Shown here one piece after another: positions 1 to 12,400 of a DNA stretch of 64,000 nt. The stretch lies in assembly GCA_025174535.1 (NCBI GenBank), contig JALBUN010000001.1:2046001-2110000 (forward strand). Reading direction: 5' to 3'. A program made the position numbers and the translations under genes. Every line of letters begins with the position of its first letter. Positions within the stretch are counted from its first letter, which is position 1. The stretch is from Cantharellus purpuraceus (lineage: Eukaryota; Basidiomycota; Agaricomycetes; Cantharellales; Hydnaceae). Under the pieces are notes generated by a model. The model saw nothing but the letters and a program-made list of their open reading frames with translations. It was not told the DNA's origin and searched no databases.

Positions 1-1163
1 CAAGCCAACCAGCTTCGAACATTAGCAAGTAAGGTAGAAAGTTTCGTGGAGGGACAGGGAGATGTGGAAGGTGCAACCTTTGAAGAGTGAGTGCGGCGCA
101 GTATTTTTGTTAAGCTAATGCTCACAACAGGGAAAAGTGAGTTGTTATCCGACGAAGGAGAAATGTCAGAGTTATCAGACTCCGACGATGAACGTTCATC
201 GACCTCTGATGAGAACGACACTGCAATAAGACAGGCGGCGATGGACAGATTGGTGCCAGCACTAGAGTCATCAGAGTACGGCAAAATGCCGCCTTCGTTT
301 CATAGTAATTCCCAGAGGATGAAGAATCCCTTGTGGACAGAAAACTCGCCAACTGAGGACCACCATCAGGATGTGCCTTCGCAGCCGAAAGCGATTCGCC
401 CTCTTATTTTCCCCAGAGATCAGTTTGATGGCGTAGAGGATTCGGACGACGAAACTGAAGAGGAAGAAAACGCATTAGTTGAGGGCGAGGACGACGACGA
501 GGACGGTCCGCAAGTCGTCGGAGAGCTTGAGATCGACATGCAAGAGGAAGCGGAAGAGTTTCTGAAATTCTCCCGTGAAGCTTTAGGGATTTCACCAGAG
601 ATGTGGACTGATATTATCCGAGATCGAAGAGGTAGAGACGGTACGTCAAGGCATGGCTCACCACCGATTGTGACACCGACCTGGTTGCAGCATTTATTCC
701 TCAAGCACTTCGCGAGGAATCTTTTCGGAACAGTCCCAAATCATCAACGACGACTGCAGGCAAAGCAGCAGACTCGGCCAAACATCTGTCGACAGATCCA
801 GGCCTGAACTCTTTCGAAGCCGTCATGAAAGCGATGGATGCCGAACTGTCTCTTGCCAAGCGAAATAAGCAGCTCTCTAAAGTCAGAACATCCCCCATTG
901 TGTCGCCAGCCGAAAATTATTCCCAAAGGAAAGGAAAACAGAAAGCAGACGAAGGAAACAATATGAGTATAGCCGTGGATGCTGAACTACGAACAACTCC
1001 TCAAGACTCAAGTGAGGATGAAGATGGGGACAACGAAGCTTCGATTGACTACACATTAATGAAGAATTTTCTCGAAAGTTTTAAGAGTCAGCAAGGTCTA
1101 CCAGGTCCAGTGGGTAATCTGATAGGCAGATTAGGATGGGAGCTACCAAGAGACGAAAGCTGA
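1..1163 (+). CDS. Ecdysoneless/SGT1-family protein, C-terminal part (5' end outside window)
   Basis: The gene enters from the left edge, so only its C-terminal part is seen. Coding sequence runs from base 1, then continues in a very acidic stretch rich in Asp, Glu and Ser (about 150-540), a conserved block beginning EEFLKFSREALGISPEMW, and a block around 806-860 (SFEAVMKAMDAELS). An intron near 645-694 (GTACGT...TTGCAG) joins the second and third blocks in frame. The end reads LMKNFLESFKSQQGLPGP followed by a Gly/Leu tail. From memory, this resembles the C-terminus of human ECD (LLESYSSQAGLAGP-like). ECD/SGT1 proteins are acidic regulators linked to splicing and transcription, with an N-terminal SGT1 domain that would lie outside this window. 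The first splice junction, near bases 70-120, is unresolved. The family call rests on the tail and on overall acidity. Confidence 0.6.
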
Positions 1164-1381
1164 ACTTTGGCAATAACGTAGACGTAATACAGTGAAAGTC
1201 GTAGTTCATGTGATTCTGTGAAACATTCACATAAGTTGGTGGGCGGACCGTTCGCTTGAGTCCGGAATCACAGTATGCCTGAGACATGAAAGACATGCTC
1301 GTTCCCACGCAAACATGAGAAAAGGGTGTGGGGTCACCAGCACAAGCATTGAAACATTATCCGAACTAAAACCGCACTCCT

Positions 1382-2508
1382 TCAGGTTGGCGCTATGTAT
1401 GTACCTGAATGTCAACAAGCGAGGTTATCAGCTGAATCTCAAGAGATATGTAAGACACACGTTTTCTTTTCTTTTTGCTGCCTTGCGGCTGAGACTTTGC
1501 AGTCCCGTCCTCGGTCTGAGGTGGCTCACTGCCAGAGGGTCCTGCAGACAAAGGGCCTGGAGCGGTGGACGAATGCGTAGGTTGGTTGTCATTGGAAGCG
1601 GCAGGAATATCAGAAAAAAGCGCTTGGGAAGGGGACTGGGCCGCGGTGGTGCGCATGGCATTGAATAGAAGTGTAGCGTTCTCTTGCTTTTTGGTTGTCA
1701 CTTTCCTCCGTTTGTTTAGAGTGCCTGCCTCGGTCGCCGCTGTGTCCTCGGTATCTATGCCTTGTGACTTCCTGGAAGACACCTCCGAGTCCTCAGCTGT
1801 AGCTTTAGTATGGGCAATTGGCCACAAATATCCCATTCGAGGTGTAAAATCGGGCTTGTGAGAAAGTAAGGTTCCAAGCGACGCTTGCAATGAGCTCAGG
1901 GCTGCGAGCTGTTAAAGCATCACTGGAGAACAGATACTGAAATGAGTTCACATTTACTTACCAATCTATTCGACACGACATTATACACATCCGGCGCCTG
2001 ATATATGCGATTATGCATGATAAAATATGCCGCTAACGGCCGAACTGAAAGACGATAAGTCTTCCTCTGAGAATGATCTTGTCAGCAAACTTACCTACAT
2101 CGGGAGAAAGACGGTCCCGCTTATGGATTATGAAAAGTTTCGGTTCCTCGTCATGAACAAGTGCAAACTCAACACCTGTGAACCGTCTGCTACCAAGGTT
2201 AGATCAAGGGTTCCATGAAACAAACCGTGTTCTTTGCAGCCTTACTTGAGCTCTTCAGCTTCGTTTTCGAGCGGCATGCCAGTATGCATGGTCTGCATGC
2301 GTAGGACCTGGTTATTGCTTTGCTTGTCATAAAACATGGAGGTGGCAAAGTAGTCAAGGGCATTTTGGCGCGTGAGAGGACCGTTAGCCTGCCGGAAGGA
2401 GGTCAGTCATGGGGTGAAGTGGCAGGTGGAGAATGTGTGAACTTGAATCCACTCATGCCAAATAAAAAAACGGCTTGAGAAGTCGTCTTGAGGATGTGAG
2501 CTATCCAT
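1382..2508 (-). CDS. MED6: Mediator complex subunit 6 (MED6)
   Basis: MED6 is a head-module subunit of Mediator and links activators to RNA polymerase II in the nucleus. In the reverse strand the model starts at an ATG at 2508 (MDSSHPQDDF). After an intron ending near 2396 comes ANGPLTRQNALDYFATSMFY, then LRMQTMHTGM, the central RFTGVEFALVHDEEPKLF, and IYQAPDVYNVVSNRLV. These are the family's signature blocks in the correct order (LDYFxxSPFYD, GIEF, YQAPDxxxVxxxR). The C-terminal part (about 1420-1700) is low-complexity, Lys-rich and poorly conserved, as usual in fungi. The last splice is uncertain: a small intron with donor GTGTGT would end the protein at 1382, while reading through ends it at 1393. 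The start is close to the Nramp gene on the other strand, so the two share a promoter. Confidence 0.88.
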
Positions 2509-2735
2509 TGGGGAAGCAGCACTGAAGAAAGGAGATAGCTCGAGTGTCTAGGTGGGGAAATGTGTTGACGGAATTGGTTCGCTGATGATTGGTTCCGCGG
2601 TTCCACTGCAGGTCTCACAGTAGCCCAGAGTAATGGATACCTTGAACAACATGGTTTATTCGCCCGACGCACTGGACGCAATTTTCCTCTATGCTGGGTC
2701 ATCGATTTTATCCTCTGATAGACCCCACCACCAAC
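2509..2735. promoter_or_regulatory. Divergent promoter region between MED6 and the Nramp transporter
   Basis: About 230 bases separate the two divergently oriented start codons. A further in-frame ATG for the transporter lies at 2691. No individual site was recognised with confidence; the call rests on gene orientation. Confidence 0.4.
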
Positions 2736-4980
2736 ATGTCCCATGATGACCTCGCCATCGTTGATGAGGAGGATGACAGTGCTAGAGTCCGGACTGATCA
2801 CTCTCAGTCCAATCCTCCCTCCACAATTACTCACTTACCCCCTGACCAAACATTGTCTTCAAAAGGATCGAAGATCTGGCGTCTTGTCCGCCATCATCTC
2901 ACTCGACATGCGGGAGCAGGTGTCATGGCGAGTGTTGCATACTTTGATCCGTAAGTCCGCAAGATTTTGCTCCTTGTACATGGCCTTTAAACTTTTCTAT
3001 TTGTTCCCCTATTTACAGAGGAAATTGGAGTGTAGACCTCCAAGCAGGGTCAGATTTTGGCTACAAATTGCTGTTTGTTATTCTTCTCGCGGGATTAGGG
3101 GCTATAGTTCTCCAGGTGTGTAGGAATCAATTTGTACCGCAAGTGCTCTTTATATGTTATCCATGGTAGGTTCTAGCCTGTAGATTGGGATGTGTCACAG
3201 GACTTGGTATGTAGTCATCCAGCGATTGGCTCAGGCAGCAATTAACGTTTTATTTCGAAGATCTTGCGTCACATTGTCGCGTTTTATTGCATGACCATCC
3301 ACGACATCCACGTCTTGTCAGACGGCTTTTCTTGTACCCTTTGTATGTGTTATGTAGGTTTTTTTTATTTTTTTACTTGAAATGATCAAAGGTTCTGAAT
3401 TCTTTCACGATGTAGCTGAAATCGCGATTGTCTCTACAGACCTTGCAGAACTATTAGGGTCTGCCATTGCATTGACCTTAATGTTCCCCAAACTGCCGTT
3501 GTGGGCTGGTGTCATTCTCACATCTTTGGACGTCCTCGTCATACTCGCCTTGAACGATGGCAATAAAGGCCGTCCCGTCAGACTGTTTGAGGGCATTATT
3601 ATTGTCCTTGTGTGTGCCTTCCGACAAATGCTACCCTTTTGATTCGAATACCATGGTGTCTAGGTTCTCGCTGTCTTGATCTGCTTCATAGTCCTCATTA
3701 TCAAAGTCAACCCTAACTGGCTACACGTATTTGATGGGTTCTTGCCCTCAAAAACGCTTATCAACCCCAGCGCGCTATACACATGTAATAAGTCGTTTCA
3801 CCTGCTATTTATATCGAGTTTTAACGACCATCATAGCAATTGGCATTCTCGGCGCGACAGTCATGCCACATGCATTGTTTTTAGGCTCTTCTCTTGCAAC
3901 CCTTGATCGCATATCTTCAGCACCTGAATCACTACCGTGTCCCCACCGTACCATTACGCTGAGATCTACCACAGACTATATCCGCTCATTGTTCCATTTT
4001 GGCCGTGTCACCGAACTCGACGAGGGTCCAGACAGGCGAACACGACATGAATATCGATCCAATAACTCATTCTCGTTCATCTCTTCCCATCTCAGGCATG
4101 CTACGGTTGATATTGGTAAGTTAAGGAAACCCATATTTCGAGTTCAACTGATATACATTACCCAGTTTTGAGCCTGTTGGGTTTTGCTGTGCCCATAAAT
4201 TCTGCGTGCGTGTGATGACGCGAACGTTGATCTTCATCTTAAATGTTTGCTTAGGATCTTAATTTTGGCGGGGACGGTGTTTTTTCTCGATGAGAATGGC
4301 GGTGGCAGTACGAAGTCATCCGCTGGACTCTTTGATGTTCATGATTTGATTAGTGCTAAGTTGGGAAAAGGTTTAGTTGCTGCTCGTCGTTTCACTGCCT
4401 TCCATCCACGTTTCTCACTTGCGTGGTTTGTGATACAGCTGCCGCATTTTTGTTTGCCCTTGCACTACTCTGCGCTGGACAAAGCGCAAGCATCACAGCA
4501 ACTTTAGCAGGGCAGATTGTATCAGAAGGTTTTCTTGAGTGGAAGGTATCGGTAAGGGCATCTCATGTATCTGCCGGCAAATCAGATTTCAGATCGGTTC
4601 ATCCTTAGCCCTTTACGCGTCGTTTGGTTACTCGTTTAATGGGCCTAGTCCCTTCTACAATCGTCGCTGCCACGGTCGGCCGATCGGGAATAGACGAGTT
4701 GCTAGTCGCATCGCAAGTGACGCTATCAATCGTTTTGCCTTTCGTCGTCTTTCCGCTTGTGTACCTCACGTCCAGTCATGTTGTAATGCGCGTGAAGATG
4801 ACGCCTCCCTCGACCGGCACGACACCTGCAGTTACAGTAGATGCGTCTGGGATAGCAAAGCCTGACACAGAGGTAAACTATCGCAATGGCAAATCCCTGA
4901 TGTGCCTGGGATATCTCATCTTCTGCCTTGTTGTGGTGGCAAATGCGTATGTACTAGTGACGCTGATGCAGGGTAAATAA
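2736..4980 (+). CDS. Nramp-family divalent metal ion transporter
   Basis: Nramp proteins import Mn2+, Fe2+ and related ions with protons. The translation shows the family hallmarks: a polar N-terminus, then [20 protein letters not shown] spanning an intron near 2950-3018, which carries the metal-binding DPGN motif of TM1. TM segments include [18 protein letters not shown] and [20 protein letters not shown]. The TM6 metal-binding motif appears as [19 protein letters not shown] (family consensus MPHNxFLxS). The last exon (about 4617-4980) encodes [16 protein letters not shown] and two or three more TM helices. The order and spacing match fungal SMF proteins of about 11-12 TM helices. The 3' half contains a long hydrophilic loop (about 3900-4100). 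I chose the ATG at 2736; an in-frame ATG at 2691 adds 15 residues. Whether it is plasma-membrane or vacuolar (SMF1/2/3 type) cannot be decided. Confidence 0.85.
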
Positions 4981-5104
4981 CGGAGGTTCGTGATTGTGCT
5001 TTCACTTATTTACCATACACCGTTGCACCTGTAGCTATACCATTTAACCATGAAGGGCAACAGGAGCTTGCCCAGTTCTCGGTTGGATAATATGTTGAGT
5101 AAAC

Positions 5105-6195
5105 TCAGTTGCCAAAGTCCTGGAGCCGATTCTCCACAGCCTGCTTCAACTGTTCAATGAAGATCAGTCCATAATCAAACTTTATTTTCCAATCCCTAAA
5201 CCTACCGGTGGGCTAATTCCCTGATCTTCAAAATAAGCCAACATGAATTCCTGAGAGACCCATGTGTTTGATATTGTTCCAAGGTCACGGATGATCAGCC
5301 TCCGCTCTTGGTTACTCGAATCACTAGCAGAGCTATAATTTAAAGGGACCAAGAGGATATCCAATGGAGTATGCTTAGCGAGAGGGGTGTTGGGGAACAT
5401 TGATTTGAATTTGAGCAACGGTGTCAGAGCCTCCTATTAGCAAAAGTCGACCTTTATCTGGACATGTGATTTGATACCACAAACTCTTACCGCCTCTTCC
5501 TTATCTGTGATCAAACCTTTGGTTTTATGTTGGACCATTCGGGCTTGGAGGGTTCGCATAAACCCATCTCGCAAATGGCTGTGTGACGTTGAACGAACTG
5601 GAACTGGAAATGCTGGGATAAATTGATACAATAAAGTAGAGAATAATTACGCACCAATACGCATGACACAGGAGGTATTTGCTACTACATGTCGGATCTT
5701 CTCATCGAAGCTAGCGGTGCGACTAATCTTGAGCCAAACCAAATGAGTTGAAATGAGTTGAATGGAATACAGTGCAGACTAGAAACAAACAGACAAGTGG
5801 AACTGCAGTTAAGTCGGCATAAAATCCGACCGAATAGACATTTATACTCAGAAAGGAAACCTTGACAATGTCGGAACTCAGGTCGGGGCATTAATAAAGG
5901 TCAGAGGCAAAACCTTCCTCACTCCCACGCCCAGGAGAGTGTATGTTGGTAATGGGAAGCGGGAAGGGATACGTAAGGTTACAGGAAACTCTACGCCTGT
6001 TGAGGGATCCTTTACTGTATTTTGCTCAGCAGAGGCTGGAGCATCGAGACGAATAGTGGGACTGAGAAGGAGAGTACTGGATCCAGCACCGAGAACAGCG
6101 ATGCCCAACGTCACAAAGGGTCTTCGAGAGAAACTAGCGCCTACAACTGGCCTGCCATGTAGCAACGGTCTGAAAGCTGAAAGCCAGAAGAACAT
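5105..6195 (-). CDS. AIM18: AIM18-like mitochondrial protein with chalcone-isomerase fold
   Basis: The reverse strand starts MFFWLSAFRPLLHGRPVVGA, an Arg-containing, acid-free N-terminus followed by a hydrophobic stretch, as expected for mitochondrial import and an inner-membrane anchor. Then come VKDPSTGVEFPVTLRIPS and LLGVGVRKV, the entry to a chalcone-isomerase-like domain. Later exons give RTLQARMVQHK, LLKFKSMFPNTPLAKHTPLD and the tail QAVENRLQDFGN with its stop at 5105. Fungal AIM18/AIM46 proteins share this architecture; they lack proven isomerase activity and their role is unclear. At least four introns interrupt the gene. The 5' end faces the Blm10-type gene with only about 230 bases between start codons. 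Confidence 0.78.
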
Positions 6196-6427
6196 GATTG
6201 ATGCCGCGGACCCCCATATTACTTGCTGACGTCACTCGACCATGTCAGCCTTTGGCGCTCGTGGACGCGTACGCCACTTGACGAAAGCTCAGGCAGTCGC
6301 ATTGACGACGCGTCAGTCTTTCTGCAGCTACTTAAACCATTTGACATCAGACTGAAACAACTCCAACCTTCGTGTTTCAATAGCACTTGACATCGTTTTG
6401 ATTGAACCCAACCGTAGGCTAAACATC
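6196..6427. promoter_or_regulatory. Divergent promoter with two ACGCGT boxes (AIM18 / BLM10 copy A)
   Basis: Between the divergent start codons lie two perfect ACGCGT hexamers at 6265-6270 and 6308-6313. ACGCGT is the MluI cell-cycle box bound by MBF in ascomycete yeasts. The match is direct; its use in this organism is inference. Confidence 0.4.
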
Positions 6428-9400
6428 ATGGATGTCGAAATTGACTTCTCCACCCCAGACACCCCTGGGATTGCCACACCGGATTTCAATGAGGATTCTG
6501 TGGCATATGACACCAAGTCCCTAGAAACATATCTTGCCTCAGTACCCTACAAGTGCGAGTCTATACCTCAAATGCATTCTAAACTCCAGTGGATTGTTGG
6601 AAGACTCCTTGTCTGTGTGAAGTCAAGGGACTGGCACAGCGTACACATCTGTGATAGCCTACTTCAGTGGTAAGCCTTTTCTCTGATTCCATTGATTTGA
6701 CTTCCTCACTGACTACACTGTGCAGCTGGCTCATGCTTCAATATCCACTGCCCAAACCCATGCGTATCACGCTTGTCAAGTTATATTATGAACTTGTACT
6801 CATCCCTGGCATGGATCCACGCATTATCAGAGGTTGGGCAGATATGCTCGTTAAGCTTCTCGCGAACAAAGGTCCTGGGTCGAAACGAAAGCTTCATCTT
6901 TCAGATCTTCAACTTCAGTGGCAACCCTTGTGGAATGTCTTACTGAAGGAGTTGTTCCCGAAAAAGAGAGGGTCTGATAACTCGTCAGTAATGCCTTACT
7001 TCTTAATTAAGACAACCATTAATAAGCCATTATTAGTCGGAACATGGTTAACATCATGTTGTATGTTGCTGAGCAATGCAAGATATATTATCCACCTGGA
7101 GAGATACAGCCAATGCTTAACACATTCCTCCCTCTTTTAACCCGCGATGTATGTATATTTGCATTTAAACCTTGTAGCCGTGTTCAAATGCAAGCATTCA
7201 GACATATCTCATCATTGTACACTTGCTAGCGTCTTTTCTACCTCTGAAAAGTTGTCATCTTTATCTGCCATTTCTCTACAAACTCTGGGAAGCATTGAAT
7301 TCTCATGTGAGCATTTAACTGTAGGAGGCCTGCCTTCCCGCGCTGATTCATGACCCCAGGTTGTTGATGAGCGCATGCTTGAAATGATGGGTAATCTAGC
7401 TGTGGAGCATGTAGCGGGAACTGACAGCAATGATGACTCTGACGGCGGAGTGGAACGGCAGAACGTTGGTATCTTCTCTGAGACGCAGTGGACTATGCTC
7501 GTTGGCAAATGTCTAGGCTCATTCAGTTAGTATACTTTCTCCTACTACACGTACTCGCTTTGGTTGATTATCTATTCAGATGTTCCTGTTGGCGCTACCC
7601 GAGGGGCATCCACTACTGGAACGCATGCAGACACCCAAGCAGATTCGCAGAGTCTCCAAATCAAGAAGAACACCAATCGTTTCAGTGCGCGGATTACTTT
7701 TCAAATTCGTGCAAGTATGCTAAAATCTAAATTCGTTTCTCAGATCATCTTGCCCAGATCTTGGTGTATTCCATGAGTGTGGATGGCCTGTCAAGAGACT
7801 TATACACTGACAAAGATAAAGAATTTAATGACGAGAATAGCCAAAAGCATTATCTGGCTGGCTCTCATGCGCTCGACTCCCTTGAAACGCTCATCACGAG
7901 CACGGAAACGTTTTTTCATCCTTCCAATGCTGGCCTGTGGACTCTGAATCTCACGACATTTTTACATCGAGTTACCGCAGAGTTCAGCAAGAGGTGTAAA
8001 GAGGAAGAACAACCCATCTGCAAGACGCCTGTCGTATGTTCTTCTTACACATTTGTGGACCATTTCAGCCGTTTTCTAACCCTTTTTAGACTCGTCGACT
8101 AACTCCCGCTATCAAGCGCCACTTTGTTCTAATTCTTCGTACTCCAGCGCTCCTCGCAATGTTCTCTAAAGATCCCATTTGCATGTCATTTGCTCAGGGT
8201 GCCTTGCGCACCATGGCCATTCTTGAACCCTCCCTCATCATGCCGGCTATAATTGAACGCGCGTATAGCGGACTCGAGAGCGTTAATGAAACTCACCGCA
8301 CGACAGCTGTATTGAGTACCCTTTCTGGCGTGGCGCTCCCACTTGTGTCTGAGAAGATGTGGCTCGGTGGTCAAAAGCATCTTCTTCCACTTTTAGAACT
8401 CTGTCTCCCTGGGATTGATTTGGTTCGCATCATCCGACTTATCCTGCTTTCTGTCTCGTTGAACCGCCCCCTCTCCTCTAGAACGATCCTACAAAGACCA
8501 TCTGCGCGACTATGTTCATTGTCGCGGCCCTTCAGAATGTCAAGATAGCTGACCTGACGCAGATTGGGCAAAGTTCTGCACACGCAGTTGTATCAGATGA
8601 TATAGGGGACGTGGTAATGGCAGATGCAAACGAGAGACTCCCTGATGGAATAGAAGGTGGCCCGTACCAGGTGCTTGACAGGGCGGAGGAGCGAACCCTC
8701 GTCCGCGATAGCACGGCAGGTTTTGCTGGTAAGTTTCTAGAACCAGGTATCGGTTGTTATTAGCTCATTGGTCACGGCTAGATTGGGTCGTTAGCTTCTT
8801 CAGAAGAGTATTTGCGCTATACGAGAACTTGCCTGAGGAGGGAGGGAAGCGTAACACAACCGTATGGTCATTCCCAGTGCAAACAGTATTTTTTTGTTTT
8901 CTGATTTATTGTATAGGGCGGCAAGCAGGAGGAGAGCGTCATCAAGTCCTTGAAGAGTACACTCGACGTCATTTGCCTCCACTTATCTGATCCACTTTTT
9001 GATTTTGTTCTGAACTTGACATTCGACTACGCAACGACCAACGTTAAAAGTAATGCCGTCAGAGCTTTTGGTGGGCTTGTCGGTTGTCTAGCCAGAGTGA
9101 AACCGCAGAAGACATTGGAGAAGTTTCTCGCTTATTGTGTGGCCCAAATCGAGACAGAGCTGCGTCATGGTGCATCAAGTATCAGGACAACGTCTACTCA
9201 TGGCGCAGTGCCATCTGACACGACACTCCACTGGAGTAAGTACAGGCTTCCAAGCTGTCGTATCCATGCCATCAATTGAAATCACGTAGATATGTCGATT
9301 CTTAGGGGATGTATGGGTTACGGGGGCCCTACCGTTAGTCTCCATCCAGCCTTCTATGCTTACTTCTCCCATTGAGCTTTCGCCAGCTACTCCAACACAA

Positions 9401-12400
9401 GGAAGAAATTATTAATCTGGTGTCACTTCTAATCGATAAAACACTTAGTGAACGGGGATATACGAGCACTGGAAGGCTAATTTCCCGAATATTAAACACC
9501 GTCACTGGCATCCATCCAATCAACTCGCGGTTCGTGAATACTAATGAATGGGATGACCCAGGTACTATATCTTATTTTCGTGCAGTTGAGCATAATAAAC
9601 CTTTTCGGCAGCCTTTGATCAAGACAATTTTATACATTGGGGAAAGCTTTACGAGGCAAAAGATGTCAAAGTAGAATGGCATGGTGCGTTCTACAATTTG
9701 TAATTTATGCATCCGTGGCCAATTCTAGTGACACACCTTTCAGTTCCCTCGAATGATGAAGTCGCATTTGCGCTTGAATTTTTAGAGCGTATTGTTAAGC
9801 CCACTATGAATAAACTCGAAGCGTTATTGAAGCAACCGAAGTTAACATGGAATAGTGTTTGGAGGAATGACTTTTGTCGGTGCGTATAGTGATCTAAGTT
9901 CTTTCTCTGTCTAACGCCGAACGTTCTCTCGCTGGCAGTTATCTTCATGCAGTACGATCAGCGTGGAACGGACTACCTACCATCATCCTGGAAGGTCATA
10001 AGGATGTGATGAATCCTTGCATCATTGAAGACTCTGAGTTGCCAGAATTGCTTGCTGTTCCATTGACTGTCGAGGCTGGCTACACGCTTACTGACGAGAG
10101 CGATCCAAGATATCAAACTGTCATGGCTCACAGGAGACAGTTTGGAAACGTGTTGCACCAGGCCTCGGTTGCGCTCAGGGAGTCAGGGGCAGAAGATCAC
10201 ATTGATGCCATTCTGGCCATTTCCCGCGCCATTGACGTGTATCTACTTGAATATGGCGTGACCGCAAGTGCATTTAGCACATTGAACAAGAGTTATGTTG
10301 TCGTCAGAGAGTGGGTTCCCTCTGATTTATCAAGTCGCTTTTGATTGACCAACCTTCGAATTATTAGTTTGCAACGGTTATGGTCCAAATCCAAATTGTT
10401 CTCGCGTTTGGTTCTTATGAAACGTGCTCAACTGTACCATTGTACGAGGGTATACCTGAATGCTATGTTTCGGAGTCGAGACGCGCTTGATGATGAATTG
10501 CTACGTGACCTCGTCGAGCTCTCCTTATCCCCGTACACTCGCGTTCGCAGGTGTGTTAACTTTCTGGCTTAATCTCTGGCAACTAATTTTACTATGATAA
10601 CGACAGATATGGCCAATCTGTGCTTATGAGCGTTACGCAGCACTATGTTCGGTCCACCCGTTTCACCTTGCCTCATTTGTTCGATGCCTTGGCCAAGGGC
10701 AGCGATCCAGACCGCATGAAAGGCGCCCTTTACATTCTAGCCAACAAAGCCACCGCGAGCTACGCGTTGGCGGACCGTCAGTACGCAGGCAGGTATCTCA
10801 CATCACTACTCGACTGCCAGCATCAGGAAAAGGTCAGCCACCAGATAGTGACAGGTTTTTGATATCTGACAACATTCTTTGAGTAGCCCAGCATCCAAAA
10901 GTTGGTTTCGAACACGATGGCAGATGCCATCAGCAACAGCAACCTCACGCAGGAATCTTTTTCAAGCCATGTTTACACATTGGATCTTCCAAGAATTGAA
11001 AAGGCTGTTGCAGCCGTACAAACGGAGTTTGGACTTCCAGATGCTAACCTGTCGTTGTTGAACAAGTCGCTCGCTACCTTACCTGCGCGGCTGCGACGTA
11101 AGGAGGACCTCTACGCAACCACTTTGAAGTCCGTGCTGGACGTAGCTCGCGCCCCAACTACGCACGTGAGTTGCAATTGTAGTGTGGTTCTTCTGAACCT
11201 ATGTTTGACATGTCATCTGTAGTGGAGATATGTTCAAGCAGCCGCACGGTTCCTTTCGCATATGATAAGACGAGATCTTCCGCCGTCCCCCGAAGTAGCG
11301 CGTTTTTTCATCGAGAACGCATTGAGCGATCACCCGTCATTGCGAGTTCATAGTCTGCGGTGAGACTTGACACAGTTTGCTTATTCCGACTATGCTCACT
11401 TGGTATCACTTCTCTTAGGGCTATCGTGAAGATTCTTCGCATTATCAAGTTGAGAACATGGAGTAAAACCACCGAGGAGCTATGGCTTGACAAGTGGCGA
11501 AATCCTCTTGCTGTTGACCTTCATCCTACAGATCCAGATGCGCTCATGAGTAGCTTGAGCCGCCCGTTGTCGTTATTAGAGACCAGTGAGCAGTGAGTTC
11601 ACTCACTATTCAGCTGCTACTTTGTGTACTCATGATATGCGCTAGATATCTTGTAGATAAACTACCTACAGGATTTTTGGTATGGAGCGACAGTGTTAAA
11701 GCATATATACCTCCACATGAGACAGCCTCTCCTTTTGTATGGGATCCATCTTGTACCCCTGCATTGGAGGCTATCAAGCAGGCTATTGACAAGGAGCCAT
11801 GGCTGCCCAAACTTGTTTCACTTTGGGCACAAGAGTCCAATGGGGCGGCGAACACAACAACTGACGTGCGTTCGGACCATGTCTCATTCATCAAATCTCT
11901 GTGTATGTGGATTTGCTTGTCACTTCGTGCTTCCAGTATTGACTGAGTCACAGTCAAAATGTATGAGGATCGGCACCTGGATCATGCCTTGGCTGTATTA
12001 GAACCACTATGGCAAGACGGGGATAGGTTCAAACAACGGGCTGCAGGGGAGATCATACAAGGCATCCTTAGAGGTGTATAAAATTGCATTATATACGTTT
12101 CAACCACTGACATGTATCATAGGATCTAAACATTGGCCCACTACAGCCTCGTCGAAGGCATGGGAATGGGTCACACCACGACTGGCTCGCATTTTAGCTG
12201 CGATAACACCAGACACGATGCAGATTTGGGAATCTATATTTTCATTACAACTTCATAATCGCGATCCCAGAAGGAATCAACCGCTAATTGATTTTATTTT
12301 AACACTTCCTCTTGAGTTTACAGGGGTTTCCCCGTTTTTAAGCAAGTGCCGCTTTATACTGTCTGCTCTGACGCTGACTGACATGATGGCTGCAGTGAGC

